Shown: positions 21,200 to 32,542 of the stretch, one piece after another
How positions within the stretch are numbered: the first letter of the stretch is position 1
How the letters are laid out: each line of letters opens with the position of its first letter
Source of the DNA: Stichopus chloronotus
Lineage: Eukaryota; Echinodermata; Holothuroidea; Aspidochirotida; Stichopodidae
Assembly: GCA_021234535.1 (NCBI GenBank)
Contig: CM037848.1
Location: 12,629,944-12,693,943, forward strand
Length of the DNA: 64,000 nt
Reading direction: 5' to 3'
The notes under the pieces: model-generated
What the model was told of the DNA's origin: nothing
Databases searched by the model: none
Seen by the model: only the letters and a program-made list of their open reading frames with translations
Made by a program: the position numbers and the translations under genes

Positions 21200-24100
21200 G
21201 TAACTCAGATTACCTTTCAATGAAGTGAAGTGGCGGTGTCTTCGTAGTTCATTAAGTTTTTAGGCTGTATCATGTGTGATGTGGTATGACATTTTTGTAG
21301 ATGTGTGTAGAGTCACATTTGCTTGATATCACATGTAATGTATTACCTGCAAATGTAAATAAACATGCATATCAAAGAAATTGGAGGTAAGTTTAATGAA
21401 ACAGGATGTCAGAAAAAAAAGCTACACCTTGTAACTTCCAATCACAGCTATTCTCATTGGATAATAAATCATTTCTATGTAAAATATTATGTTTACCACA
21501 CAAAACTTCGCTATACTCATGAGGGGGTCTTTTCAAATCTTGCAACAACACTGTCTGACTGTAAAGCTCTGTGACGCAGGAATGTTCTCTACTATTTCAC
21601 ATAGTCACAGTGTAGAACCTTTACATTTCATCAGCAACCTAGACGTGCAATTGTATTTAACACAGTGGAATTTGGCCTTAATGATGTGGCTGAAGTGCCA
21701 TTGGAATGAAAGGCCTGTATATTCATCTCTTGTGATCAATATGGTCTCTATAAGTGTGCACGGTACCATTTCTGTGATATGATTTTTAAGTTTATGGCAT
21801 AGAAATAGTTATGTGGCACATTTTTCACACTACAGTAAGCTGAAAATAACCGGTCAATGATACCATTCAATCCTCTGTCTCAGTTACATCATCTTCATTC
21901 TTTCCTTAACAAAAGTCAAGAGAAGTTTTGTAGTAACTGACATAGAGTTTACACATGCTGTTTATGTTTTCAGTTAGTTAAGGAACAATGTCAAAAAAGT
22001 TTTGTAAATATGGTGCAATTTAACCTAGTTCTCCTAAGTGTAAAGTCAACTGATCAGCAACATTGAACCGCTGTAAGCATAACTGCATCAAACAAACAAG
22101 CCCCCAGTTTTACCTTGATGTTGATTTGTCGTGTGAAAAGAATATTTATATTTTCTTATTACGGATGTTTGCAAAATATTTACAATGGTCATAACTCCCC
22201 TGTGAACAAATGTGTTATCTAATTTTAATATCACTGAATCTGTTTTTCCTTGATACCTTTGCACTTAATAGTCTCAGTAATAATTGAGCATGTGAAAATC
22301 TTCATAGCAAATTTCATTGATGAAAATGTAAGGTCTCCTTTTGATCATCTCATGCATGTTCTGTACTCTGTAACATACATATTCCATGCCCCACAGGTCA
22401 CCCCCTAATTATATATCTGGTAGCTTTGAGCAAGTTACTGGTAAACCAAATTACTCCACAGCAACTAAGACAGACAGATACAATAAATCACAAGAAGTGT
22501 TTAAGGGAATAAAATTTCCTTGTAATTATAATATCACACCCATCTGGGATCAGCTACAATTGTGTCCTTGGCAATCAGATTTGACTGGTGCTGTGGACGA
22601 GTGGATAAAGGAGGTGGCATTTGAAGCAATGAAACTTAGCAGCCGGGAGGTTCTGGGTTCAATCCCTTGCCAAGTCATAGTAGGATGGGTGTTTAGTCCA
22701 AGAGTAATCTAAGGTTTTCCCATCTAAACTGACCTTGTTGAAAGATGCCAAATTTGATCCAAAATTGTTTAGTTGGTAGTCACAGGCTTCCGCCATACTT
22801 TTGTGGTCGCTTAGCATTGTAAAATAACTGCCCTTCAAGGCCTGAATTCATTATTATTAAGCTCACAGGCTTTTGCTTAATGAAGGTTCATAGACTTCTT
22901 CAGATATCAACAGCATGACATACCAGATTTTGTGCATGTTTGCCTTATGAGCAGTAGTTGCAAAATATTCACAGTTCCCTGAGCCAACTAATGATGACTC
23001 AAAAGAATTGGTCAGTGCAATTGACATGAGTGTTAGGCTGTTGACAGTAAAGTTTTCCTTCTTTCAATCGGCTCTTGTGGAAATTTGTAGATTCTCTTAC
23101 ATAGCATGAGAATAGCCCTGGGATTATTGCCAAATTAGGTTATGAACACAAAAAGTCACCATTTTTGTGTGTGAATCTAATTTTCAAAATTTTTAAATGT
23201 CAGTTGCTATGACTTTTCTGTACAGATCAAAATGTACTTTACTTTATGGAAAGTCATGCTGTTCTATTAATGCCTTAGTTGATGGACATATTTTGGATTA
23301 ATATTTGGGTGTATATTTGTAGAGACTCATTGGTGTGTTTGCAAGTAAACTTAATTTACATGTAGATGTGTCTTATCCAGTGAGAAATCAATACTCAGTG
23401 GAATTGTATTGCTACATACTAGTTTTTCTGTATCTCCAGAAAGTGTACAATCTTTTCTCATTTGCTGATTAGTAAGTTAGGTGTTCTGTGATGATTTCTA
23501 AATATTCCTCAGTTTTGGTCTTGTTTGTAATTAGACTGGATGTGTTGAAAATGTTTGTAGAATATTTAAATCAGATGGTACTGATGTACGATTTTTACTT
23601 CATAAATGTTGGTAAAGATTGAAGATAACCAGTCTGTTTGTGACACATTTTCAATGTGTACACCTACTTTACCTCTTCATGGTAGTGTGAATTGTTTGAA
23701 AAACGTTCATACCTACCTTTAATACTGCAAGTGCCAAACGTAAAAAGAAAAAGCAACTTTTCCTTAGTAAACTTGGGTATCAAACAGACTGTGAAGATGT
23801 ACCTCTTTGCAACGGGGGGTCCTTTTGTTAATTGATTTCTTTCAATGCAAAGGAATCTTGTAGAACTCTGATTAGGAAGTCTCACCATGGATACGAGACA
23901 TTCCCATCATCACAGTATGTTATCTCACCAAACAAGGAAAAAACAATGACATTAGCTCGATATCAAAGGAGCAATCACATTCAGCTGGTCTTTATAATTG
24001 TTTTGGTTGCACATACACATATCACTATGAAGGGTTCCATTACTTTCTAGAAGATTATTCCTCCAGTCATGGGCTCTGTGATATATGTGAAATCTCTTAC

Positions 24101-24302
24101 AGCATAGTGCATTGTTAACCTTTTGTAATTGAAGTTATTTTATCATATGATTTAAACATAATAACACTTAAAATGGATCTGAGGGTATGTGCAGCAGGAA
24201 GACCCACTGTGATGGTTTCATTATCTTCATCTGAATTTTCTGACTCAAATATGACCTTTTACTATCTTTACAATCATTAACTCTGACATTTTATTTCTAC
24301 AG
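21200..24302 (+). other. Intron (3103 bp) with a SINE-like insertion
   Basis: GTAACT...TTTCTACAG, the longest intron I can define here. It is AT-rich without gene-like sequence. It contains the tRNA-derived SINE-like element at about 22580-22860. It separates the gene's older repeat region from the array starting at 24303. Confidence 0.7.
22580..22860 (+). mobile_element. tRNA-derived SINE-like element
   Basis: A tRNA-like head starts near 22587. TGGACGAGTGG (22594-22604) fits the RNA polymerase III A box of Ser/Leu-type tRNAs, and GGTTCAATCCC (22656-22666) fits the B box with a 7-nt T-loop. A tRNA-unrelated body follows, and the element appears to end in a short ATT repeat (ATTATTATTAA near 22850). 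Cloverleaf stems are imperfect, as expected of a decayed SINE rather than a working tRNA gene. The family cannot be named from this single copy. Confidence 0.55.
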
Positions 24303-25451
24303 GAACACCAAAAGACACTCCACAACAAGTTGAAATTACTTTTGGGGTACCAGATGAAAAACCAACTGAAGAAGAATCAACAGAGAAATATCCAGAAGAA
24401 CAACCTGTTGAGGATGCACCTGAAAGCCCAAGCGACATTCAAGAGAGCATTGAAGTTGCTCTTAAACCAAAGGATGAGGTTCCACAGGTGGTTGAAATTT
24501 CTTTTGAGATGCCAGAAGAAAAACCAACTGAAGAACAGCCGACAGAGGAATATCCAGAAGAACAGCCTGATGAAGAAAAACCTGAAACACCAGACAACAT
24601 TCAGGAAAGCCCTGAAGCTCCAGAAGAAGTTGAAATTACTTTTGAAGTCCCAGAAGAAAGGAAACCCCTTGAATTCCCAGTTAAGGAACAACCAAAGGAG
24701 CAACAACCTGATGAAGAGAAACCAGAAAAAACATTTAGAGATACTGCTGAAATGACAATTGAAAGAAAACCAGAAATGCCTCAAGAAATAGAAATAACAT
24801 TTCAAGCTCCTGAAGATACAACCATTGAACAAACTATGACTACTACTATTTCTACCACAATAGTTGAAGATATTCCAGAAAGGAGAGAAACAACTACTGT
24901 CTCCATTGAAAGAGGACCAGAAGAACTCATGCCAGTTGAATTTGAGATTAAGCCAACTGATAAGAAACCTGATGAGCATGTACCTCATGAAGTATCAGAA
25001 AAGGAGCTTTTACCAGAAGAGTCCTATCCTGATGTAGAAATTGAGGTTATCATGCCTGAGGAAGATACTAAGGAGAGAACTGAAATTTTTATGGAGAAAG
25101 AACCAGAACCTCTGGAGCCATTTGAAATGACTGTAGATGTTAAAGAAGAGAGAGAAGAAGAGACAATATTTATTGAACTAGTGCAAGAATTGACTGATGT
25201 TACTGTGAACATTGGAGACACAGCCACTTTTACATGTCAAGTAATTGGATTCCCTAGGCCAACTATAACTTGGTTGATAAACGGCAGTCCTTTGAGCGAT
25301 GAGCGACTCATTTCAGTGTTTGAGCTGGATGGCACTTGTACACTTGTGATCACTGAAGTGATTGAGGAAGATGAAACTGTCTATGAGTTGATTGCTACAA
25401 ATGAAGCAGGAACAGTAAGGACTGAAGCAGAACTCATCATTCCTGGAGAAG
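24303..25451 (+). CDS. Titin-like gene, exon 9: first, short array exon
   Basis: 383 codons, phase 1 to phase 1 (TTTCTACAG|GAACACC; GAAG|GTATGT). It has about three internal repeats (TPQQVEITFGVPDEKPTEEE; VPQVVEISFEMPEEKPTEEQ; APEEVEITFEVPEERKP), then MPQEIEITFQAPEDTTIEQT, the fixed terminal block and an Ig at about 287-383. The Ig reads FTCQVIGFPRPTITWLINGS, GTCTLVITEVIEEDETVYEL and IATNEAGTVRTEAELIIPG, with B- and E-strand Cys but no F-strand Cys. Its first residues differ from the KPEKPQF start of later array exons, so it is probably the ancestral edge of the array. If the donor were not used, an in-frame stop follows 10 codons on. Confidence 0.9.
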
Positions 25452-26521
25452 GTATGTCTGCTTTATTTCATGATAGAAAGTAATCATGTGAATTGTAATT
25501 CAGAAGTTAGTTGGATGGAAAGTTTGAAATTCAACGTGTTGTGTCACATGTAGCTTTGTGTGTGTAGTTTCATGTTGGAACCATTCAAGTAGAATATTTT
25601 TGTTAACCATTCATCATTAATTAATTGGAAAGGAATCCTCCTTCATCTTGTGCAATAAAAGATCAACTTATAACAAAGTTCACCTATTCAAATGATTACT
25701 AATTGCCATTGGACCTTTTCGCTGTAGAATACAAGTTGGCTTTACTGCTTGCTTTATTTGACAATGCAAGGATAATCTTTCTCAATCTACTGCCATCCTT
25801 TTCCATGCATGGATACAATCTTTTTTTATCTGACCATAACTGTCTTTGGACGTCAGTGCCTCATTTTGTAGTCAACGTACACATGGGTTGTGAAGAGTTT
25901 TGTGAATTGAAGTTGCTGTTTTTATCCAAGCATTATCATACCTCTACCTCATGTGATGAGCAGAGTGACTGTTTGTGGATGTCACAATTTTCTTTACTGC
26001 CTTGACTTCATTGTATGTATGATTTTTACCGACTATATTAAGAAGGCTTTTATCACCTTCACCTGCAAGAAACTATTCCATTATTTGGATCTGCCCTATA
26101 TCACATTCTATCAGAATGATTATCAGCATGTGGGACATCATGTGATTAATGCAATAGCTTCTTTACATGCATGCAATTGTTGATTCATTTCAGATCTTTA
26201 TTGCATGTTTTGCATTTCATTAAGTATACATATGCCATACAGAACATTACTTCAGATGCTTTTTAATAAACTGGCTGTTTTCTACCACCTCTTTGCTTCT
26301 CTCTTAATAAAAACGTTTGTGTGCCTTCTGTATGCATTTTAAGTACCACACCAAGACAAAAAAGCTGTCCACCAGTTGTGTTTTCAGGAATGGCTCTTCT
26401 GCAGACTTGCTTTATTGTTTGCTTGCTGATATTGTGGCATTTTCTGTGCTGGCAGAATGATTAAACAAGAGACTACTATGAACACTTCCAGAGAAAGTGA
26501 CAAGTGAATTTGTTTCTACAG
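25452..26521 (+). repeat. Array intron copy 1 (1070 bp)
   Basis: GTATGTCTG...TTTCTACAG. It is almost identical to the copy at 28461-29530. It contains two AATAAA hexamers (26265-26270 and 26306-26311), conserved in most later copies, and small open frames that look incidental. Confidence 0.85.
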
Positions 26522-28460
26522 GAAAACCTGAAAAACCTCAGTTTCCTCAAGAGGTTGAAGTTACTTTTGAAGTACCTCACGAGAAACCAATTGAAGAACA
26601 ACCAACAGAAGAATATCCAGAAGAACAACCTGAAGAGGAAACACCTGAAACACAAGAAGATATTCCACAATCAATTGAGGTTGTAATTGAAGAAAAACCT
26701 GAGACTCCACAAGAGGTTGAAATTACTTTTGAGGTTCCAGAAGAAAAACCGGCTGAAGTAAAACCCACAGAGAAGTATCCAAAACGGCAGCCTGGTGAAG
26801 AAGTACCTGAAAAACCAGAAGATATTCAGGAGAGTGTTGAACTTCTGGTTGATCAAAAATCTGAAGTTCCACAAGAAGTTGAAATAACTTTTGAGGTGCC
26901 AGAAGAAAAACCAACAGAAGAACAACCAACAGAAAAATATTCAGAAGAACAACCTGATGAAGATGCACCTGAAACATTAGTTGTGCCAGAGTCAACTGAA
27001 GAAAAGCCTGAGGTTCCAAAGGAAGTTGAAATTACTTTTGAGGTGCCAGAAGAAAAACCAGCAGAAGAAAAACCAACAGAGAAATATCCGGAAGAACAAC
27101 CTGATGAAGATGCACCTAAAACAGTAGATGTTCCAGAGTCAACTGAAGAAAAGCCTGAGGTTCCAGAGGAAGTTGAAATTACTTTTGAGGTTCTAGATGA
27201 GAAACCAACTGAAGAACAACCGACAAAGGAATATCCAGAAGAACAGCCCATTGAAGAAGCACCTGAAAGACCGGACAATATTCAGGAGAGTATTGAAGTT
27301 GTTGAAGAAAAGCCTGAGGTTCCACAGGAGGTTCAAATTTCTTTTGAGGTGCAGGAACAAAAACCAAGTGAAGAACGACCAACAGAGAGATATCCAGATG
27401 AACAGCCTGTTGAAGAAGCACCAAAAAGACCAGATGTTCCGGAGTCAGTTGAAGAAAAGCCTGAGGCTTCCAGAGGAAGTTGAAATTTCTTTTGAGGTGC
27501 CAGAAGAAAAACCAAGTGAAGAACAACCAACAGAGAGATATCCAGATGAACAGCCTGTTGAAGAAGCACCTGAAAGACCAAAAGATGATCAGCAAAGCAT
27601 TGAAGTCATGATTGAAGAAACACCTGAGGCTTCCAAAGAAGTTGAAATTACTTTTGAAGTCCCGGAAGAAACTCAACCTGATGAATTCCCACTTCAGGAA
27701 CAACCAAAGGAGCAACAACCTGATGAAGAGAAACCAGAAAAAACATTTAGAGATACTGCTGAAATGACAATTGACAGAAAACCAGAAATGCCTCAAGAAA
27801 TAGAAATAACATTTGAAACTCCTGAAGATACAATCATTGAACAAACTGTGACTACTGTTTCTACCACAACAGTTGAAGATATTCCAGAAAGGAGAGAAAC
27901 TACTACTGTCTCCATTGAAAGAGGACCAGAAGAACTCATTCCAGTTGAATTTGAGATTAAGCCAACTGATATGAAACCTGATGAGCATGTACCTCATGAA
28001 GTATCAGAAAAGGAGCTTTTACCAGAAGAGTCCTATCCTGATGTAGAAATTGAGGTTATCATGCCTGAGGAAGATACTAAGGAGAGAACTGAAATTTTTA
28101 TGGAGAAAGAACCAGAACCTCTGGAGCCATTTGAAATGACTGTAGATGTTAAAGAAGAGAGAGAAGAAGAGACAATATTTATTGAACTAGTGCAAGAATT
28201 GACTGATGTTACTGTGAACATTGGAGACACAGCCACTTTTACATGTCAAGTAATTGGATTCCCTAGGCCAACTATAACTTGGTTGATAAACGGCAGTCCT
28301 TTGAGCGATGAGCGACTCATTTCAGTGTTTGAGCTGGATGGCATTTGTACACTTGTGATCACTGAAGTGATTGAGGAAGATGAAACTGTCTATGAGTTGA
28401 TTGCTACAAATGAAGCAGGAACAGTAAGGACTGAAGCAGAACTCATCATTCCTGCAGAAG
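26522..28460 (+). pseudogene. Titin-like gene, exon 10: array exon with a 1-bp frameshift
   Basis: Acceptor TTTCTACAG|GAAAACC, donor GAAG|GTATGT. At 1939 bp its length is one more than a multiple of three, unlike the other phase 1 exons. The frame is open to 27466. There GAGGCTTCCAGAGG replaces the GAGGTTCCAGAGG of the sister copies (an extra base at about 27467), and a TGA follows at 27481. In the shifted frame the normal protein resumes at once (PEEVEISFEVPEEKPSEEQ) and runs intact through the terminal block, Ig and donor. Apart from this, the exon has about nine internal repeats and is nearly identical to exon 11. It is either a disabled cassette that must be skipped or a consensus error in near-identical repeats; I favour the latter slightly. 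Confidence 0.85.
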
Positions 28461-29530
28461 GTATGTCTGCTTTATTTTATGATAGAAAGTTATCATGTGA
28501 ATTGTAATTCAGAAGTTAGTTGGATGGAAAGTTTGAAATTCAACGTGTTGTGTCACATGTAGCTTTGTGTGTGTAGTTTCATGTTGGAACCATTCAAGTA
28601 GAATATTTTTGTTAACCATTCATCATTAATTAATTGGAAAGGAATCCTCCTTCATCCTGTGCAATAAAAGATCAACTTATAACAAAGTTCACCTATTCAA
28701 ATGATTACTAATTGCCATTGGACCTTTTCGCTGTAGAATACAAGTTGGCTTTACTGCTTGCTTTATTTGACAATGCAAGGATAATCTTTCTCAATCTGCT
28801 GCCATCCTTTTCCATGCATGGATACAATCTTTTTTTATCTTACCATAACTGTCTTTGGACGTCAGTGCTTCAATTTGTTGTCAACGTACACATGGGTTGT
28901 GAAGAGTTTTGTGAAATGAAGTTGCTGTTTTTATCCAAGCATTATCATACCTCTACCTCATGTGATGAGCAGAGTGACTGTTTGTGGATGTCACAATTTT
29001 CTTTACTGCCTTGACTTCATTGTATGTATGATTTTTACCGACTATATTAAGAAGGCTTTTATCGCCTTCACCTGCAAGAAACTATTCCATTATTTGGATC
29101 TGCCCTATATCACATTCTATCAGAATGATTATCAGCATGTGGGACATCATGTGATTAATGCAATAGCTTCTATACATGCATGTAATTGTTGATTCTTTTC
29201 AGATCTTTATTGCATGTTTTGCATTTCATTAAGTATACATATGCCATACAGAACATTACTTCAGATGCTTTTTAATAAACTGGCTGTTTTCTACCACCTC
29301 TTTGCTTCTCTCTTAATAAAAACGTTTGTGTGCCTTCTGTATGCATTTTAAGTACCACACCAAGACAAAAAAGCTGTCCACCAGTTGTGTTTTCAGGAAT
29401 GGCTCTTCTGCAGACTTGCTTTATTGTTTGCTTGCTGATATTGTGGCATTTTCTGTGCTGGCAGAATGATTAAACAAGAGACTACTATGAACACTTCCAG
29501 AGAAAGTGACAAGTGAATTTGTTTCTACAG
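28461..29530 (+). repeat. Array intron copy 2 (1070 bp)
   Basis: GTATGTCTG...TTTCTACAG. Same length as copy 1, with only scattered substitutions. Together with exons 10 and 11 it marks the youngest duplication of the array. Confidence 0.85.
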
Positions 29531-31471
29531 GAAAACCTGAAAAACCTCAGTTTCCTCAAGAGGTTGAAGTTACTTTTGAAGTACCTCACGAGAAACCAAT
29601 TGAAGAACAACCAACAGAAGAATATCCAGAAGAACAACCTGAAGAGGAACCACCTGAAACACAAGAAGATATTCCACAATCAATTGAGGTTGTAATTGAA
29701 GAAAAACCTGAGACTCCACAAGAGGTTGAAATTACTTTTGAGGTTCCAGAAGAAAAACCGGCTGAAGTAAAACCCACAGAGAAGTATCCAAAACGGCAGC
29801 CTGGTGAAGAAGTACCTGAAAAACCAGAAGATATTCAGGAGAGTGTTGAACTTCTGGTTGATCAAAAATCTGAAGTTCCACAAGAAGTTGAAATAACTTT
29901 TGAGGTGCCAGAAGAAAAACCAACAGAAGAACAACCAACAGAAAAATATTCAGAAGAACAACCTGATGAAGATGCACCTGAAACATTAGTTGTGCCAGAG
30001 TCAACTGAAGAAAAGCCTGAGGTTCCAAAGGAAGTTGAAATTACTTTTGAGGTGCCAGAAGAAAAACCAGCAGAAGAAAAACCAACAGAGAAATATCCGG
30101 AAGAACAACCTGATGAAGATGCACCTAAAACAGTAGATGTTCCAGAGTCAACTGAAGAAAAGCCTGAGGTTCCAGAGGAAGTTGAAATTACTTTTGAGGT
30201 TCTAGATGAGAAACCAACTGAAGAACAACCGACAAAGGAATATCCAGAAGAACAGCCCATTGAAGAAGCACCTGAAAGACCGGACAATATTCAGGAGAGT
30301 ATTGAAGTTGTTGAAGAAAAGCCTGAGGTTCCACAGGAGGTTCAAATTTCTTTTGAGGTGCCAGAACAAAAATCAAGTGAAGAACGACTAACAGAGAGAT
30401 ATCCAGATGAACAGCCTGTTGAAGAAGCACCAAAAAGACCAGATGTTCCGGAGTCAGTTGAAGAAAAGCCTGAGGTTCCAGAGGAAGTTGAAATTACTTT
30501 TGAGGTGCCAGAAGAAAAACCAAGTGAAGAACAACCAACAGAGAGATATCCAGATGAACAGCCTGTTGAAGAAGCACCTGAAAGACCAAAAGATGATCAG
30601 CAAAGCATTGAAGTCATGATTGAAAAAACACCTGAGGCTCCCAAAGAAGTTGAAATTACTTTTGAAGTCCCGGAAGAAACTCAACCTGATGAATTCCCAC
30701 TTCAGGAACAACCAACGGAGCAACAACCTGATGAAGACAAACCAAAAGAAACATTTAGAGATACTGCTGAAATGACAATTGACAGAAAACCAGAAATGCC
30801 CCAAGAAATAGAAATAACATTTGAAATCCCTGAAGATACAATCATTGAACAAACTGTGACTACTACTATTTCTACCACAACAGTTGAAGATATTCCAGAA
30901 AGGAGAGAAACGACTACTGTTTCAATTGAAAGAGGACCAGAAGAACTCATGCCAGTTGAATTTGAGATTAAGCCAACTGATATGAAACCTGATGAGCATG
31001 TACCTCATAAAGTATCAGAAAAGGAGCTTTTACCAGAAGAGTCCTATCCTGATGTAGAAATTGAGGTTATCATGCCTGAGGAAGATACTAAGGAGAGAAC
31101 TGAAATTTTTATGGAGAAAGAACCAGAACTTCTGCAGCCATTTGAAATGACTGTAGATGTTAAAGAAGAGAGAGAAGAAGAGACAATATTTATTGAACTA
31201 GTGCAAGAATTGACTGATGTTACTGTGAACATTGGAGACACAGCCACCTTTACATGTCAAGTAATTGGATTCCCTAGGCCAACTATAACTTGGTTGATAA
31301 ACGGCAGTCCTTTGAGCGATGAGCGACTCATTTCAGTGTTTGAGCTGGATGGCATTTGTACACTTGTGATCACTGAAGTGACTGAGGAAGATGAAACTGT
31401 CTATGAGTTGATTGCTACAAATGAAGCAGGAACAGTAAGGACTGAAGCAGAACTCATCATTCCTGGAGAAG
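29531..31471 (+). CDS. Titin-like gene, exon 11: intact array exon
   Basis: 647 codons, phase 1 to phase 1 (TTTCTACAG|GAAAACC; GAAG|GTATGT). About nine internal repeats, each K-P-E-V-P-x-EVEITFEVP-EEKP followed by EEQPTEKYPEEQPDEDAPE and either a DVPESTEE or a DIQESIEVVEE linker. The terminal block follows (VEDIPERRETTTVSIERGPE; SYPDVEIEVIMPEEDTKER). The Ig is at about 551-647, with YELIATNEAG in place of the Cys-bearing F strand. It is the in-frame sister of exon 10. Unique changes include IEVMIEKTPEAP and LLQPFEM. Confidence 0.92.
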
Positions 31472-32542
31472 GTATGTCTGCTTTATTTTATGATAGAAAG
31501 TAATCATGTGAATTGTAATTCAGAAGTTAGTTGGATGGAAAGTTTGAAATTCAACGTGTTGTGTCAGATGTAGCTTTGTGTGTGTAGTTTCATGTTGGAG
31601 CCATTCAAGTAGAATGTTGTTTTTAAACATACATCATAAATTAATTGGAAAGCAATACTCCTTCATCTTCCACAAGGAAATATCAACTTGTAACAAAATT
31701 CACCTATTCAAATGATTACTAATTGCCATTAGACCTTTTCACTGTAAAATACAAGTTTGCTTTACTGCTTGCTTTATTTGACAATGCAAGGATAATCTTT
31801 CTCAATCTGCTGCCATCCTTTTCCATGCATGGATACAATCTTTTTTTATCTGACCATATCTGTCTTTGGACGTCAGTGCTTCATTTTGTAGTCAATGTAC
31901 ACATGGGTTGTGAAGAGTTTTGTGAATTGAAGTTGCTGGTTTTATCCAAGCATTATCATACCTCTACCTCATGTGATGAGCAGAGTGACTGTTTGTGGAT
32001 GTCACAATTTTCTTTACTGCCTTGACTTCATTGTATGTATGATTTTTACCGACTATATTAAGAAGGCTTTTATCGCCTTCACCTGCAAGAAACTATTCCA
32101 TTATTTGGATCTGCCCTATATCACATTCTATCAGAATGATTATCAGCATGTGGGACATCATGTGATTAATGCAATAGCTTCTTTACATGCATGCAATTGT
32201 TGATTCATTTCAGATCTTTATTGCATGTTTTGCATTTCATTAAGTAAGCATATGCCATACAGAACATTTTGTCAGATGCTTTTTTAATAAACTGGCTGTT
32301 TTCTACCACCTCTTTGCTTCTCTTTTAATAAAAACGTTTGCGTCCCTTCTGTATGCATTTTAAGTACCACACCAAGACAAAAAAGCTGTCCACCAGTTGT
32401 GTTTCCAGGAATGGCTCTTCTGCAGACTTGCTTTATTGTTTGCTTCCTGATATTGTATCAGTTTCTGTGCTGGCAGAATGATTAAACAAGAGACTATTAT
32501 GAACACTTCCAGAGAAAGTGACAAGTGAATTTGTTTCTGCAG
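31472..32542 (+). repeat. Array intron copy 3 (1071 bp)
   Basis: GTATGTCTG...TTTCTGCAG. The first about 250 bp are more diverged from copies 1 and 2 than the rest. Both AATAAA hexamers are kept (near 32286 and 32327). Confidence 0.85.

Noticed and set aside
22587..22672. A functional tRNA gene
   Set aside because: The boxes are recognisable but the acceptor and anticodon stems do not pair well, and a SINE-like body follows. It is better read as a tRNA-derived repeat.
25953..26183. 76-residue open frame in the array introns (also at 28962, 31973, 34837, 37703, 40575 and 43444), and a 100-residue frame at 25703, 28712 and 31723
   Set aside because: They are preserved only in the younger intron copies, as expected from recent duplication. 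The older copies (46095 onwards) have lost them. No homology or codon signal is seen.
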